The notes below the pieces were generated by a model. It was not told where the DNA came from. It searched no databases and worked only from the letters and a program-made list of their open reading frames with translations. A stretch of 13,054 bases of DNA from Thermoplasmata archaeon (lineage in GTDB: Archaea; Thermoplasmatota; Thermoplasmata; Lutacidiplasmatales; UBA184), in the NCBI GenBank assembly GCA_030037035.1, contig JASHSA010000197.1, forward strand, positions 1 through 13,054. Reading direction: 5' to 3'. A program made the translations under genes and the position numbers. Within the stretch, counting starts at the first letter, position 1. Every line of letters starts with the position of its first letter. This document shows, piece after piece, positions 13,041 through 13,054 of this stretch.

Positions 13041-13054
13041 GGGTCAACTCGCTT

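Noticed and set aside
1..13054. CRISPR array, insertion sequence, prophage or other mobile element
   Set aside because: No regularly spaced repeats, transposase motifs or terminal inverted repeats were seen. The tRNA at the right end could be an integration site, but no att duplicate is visible in the window.

Overview
The window reads as a chromosomal segment of a very GC-rich archaeon, most plausibly a member of the Thermoplasmata/Thermoplasmatota. The grounds are an archaeal replication factor C small subunit, an archaeal/eukaryotic-type peptide release factor (aRF1), TATA boxes 25-30 bases upstream of several start codons (leaderless transcripts), and large secreted proteins carrying FTESGLP-type beta modules. 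I know those modules from Thermoplasmata surface proteins. The lineage is inferred, not proven. All three stop codons are in use.

Layout. Bases 1-181 (minus) are the 5' end of an SppA-like S49 peptidase that runs off the left edge. Bases 431-2855 (plus) hold a small hemerythrin-like protein, then a tight set rfcS-moaC-moaB (4-base gap, then an ATGA overlap), joining a clamp-loader subunit to two molybdenum cofactor genes. moaB is convergent with a class I methyltransferase-fold protein (minus), and the two genes share a CTAG at their stops. Next come thioredoxin, aRF1 and a three-helix membrane protein (plus, 3820-5981).

The right half is surface biology. A type I membrane glycoprotein (minus, 6033-7472) is divergent from a 360-residue predicted regulator (plus, 7593-8675), which appears to be an internal duplication of a winged-helix plus alpha/beta unit. 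A small membrane-anchored beta protein (minus, 8889-9335) follows. Then comes a protein of about 1011 residues (minus, 9553-12588) with a thermopsin/glutamic-peptidase-like N-terminal domain, three Ig/PKD-like domains and three FTESGLP modules. A complete tRNA-Arg(CCU) closes the window.

The left half is housekeeping. The accessory interest lies in 6033-12588: three exported proteins around one unusual candidate regulator, which I infer may control cell-surface composition. I saw no CRISPR array, insertion sequence or phage gene.
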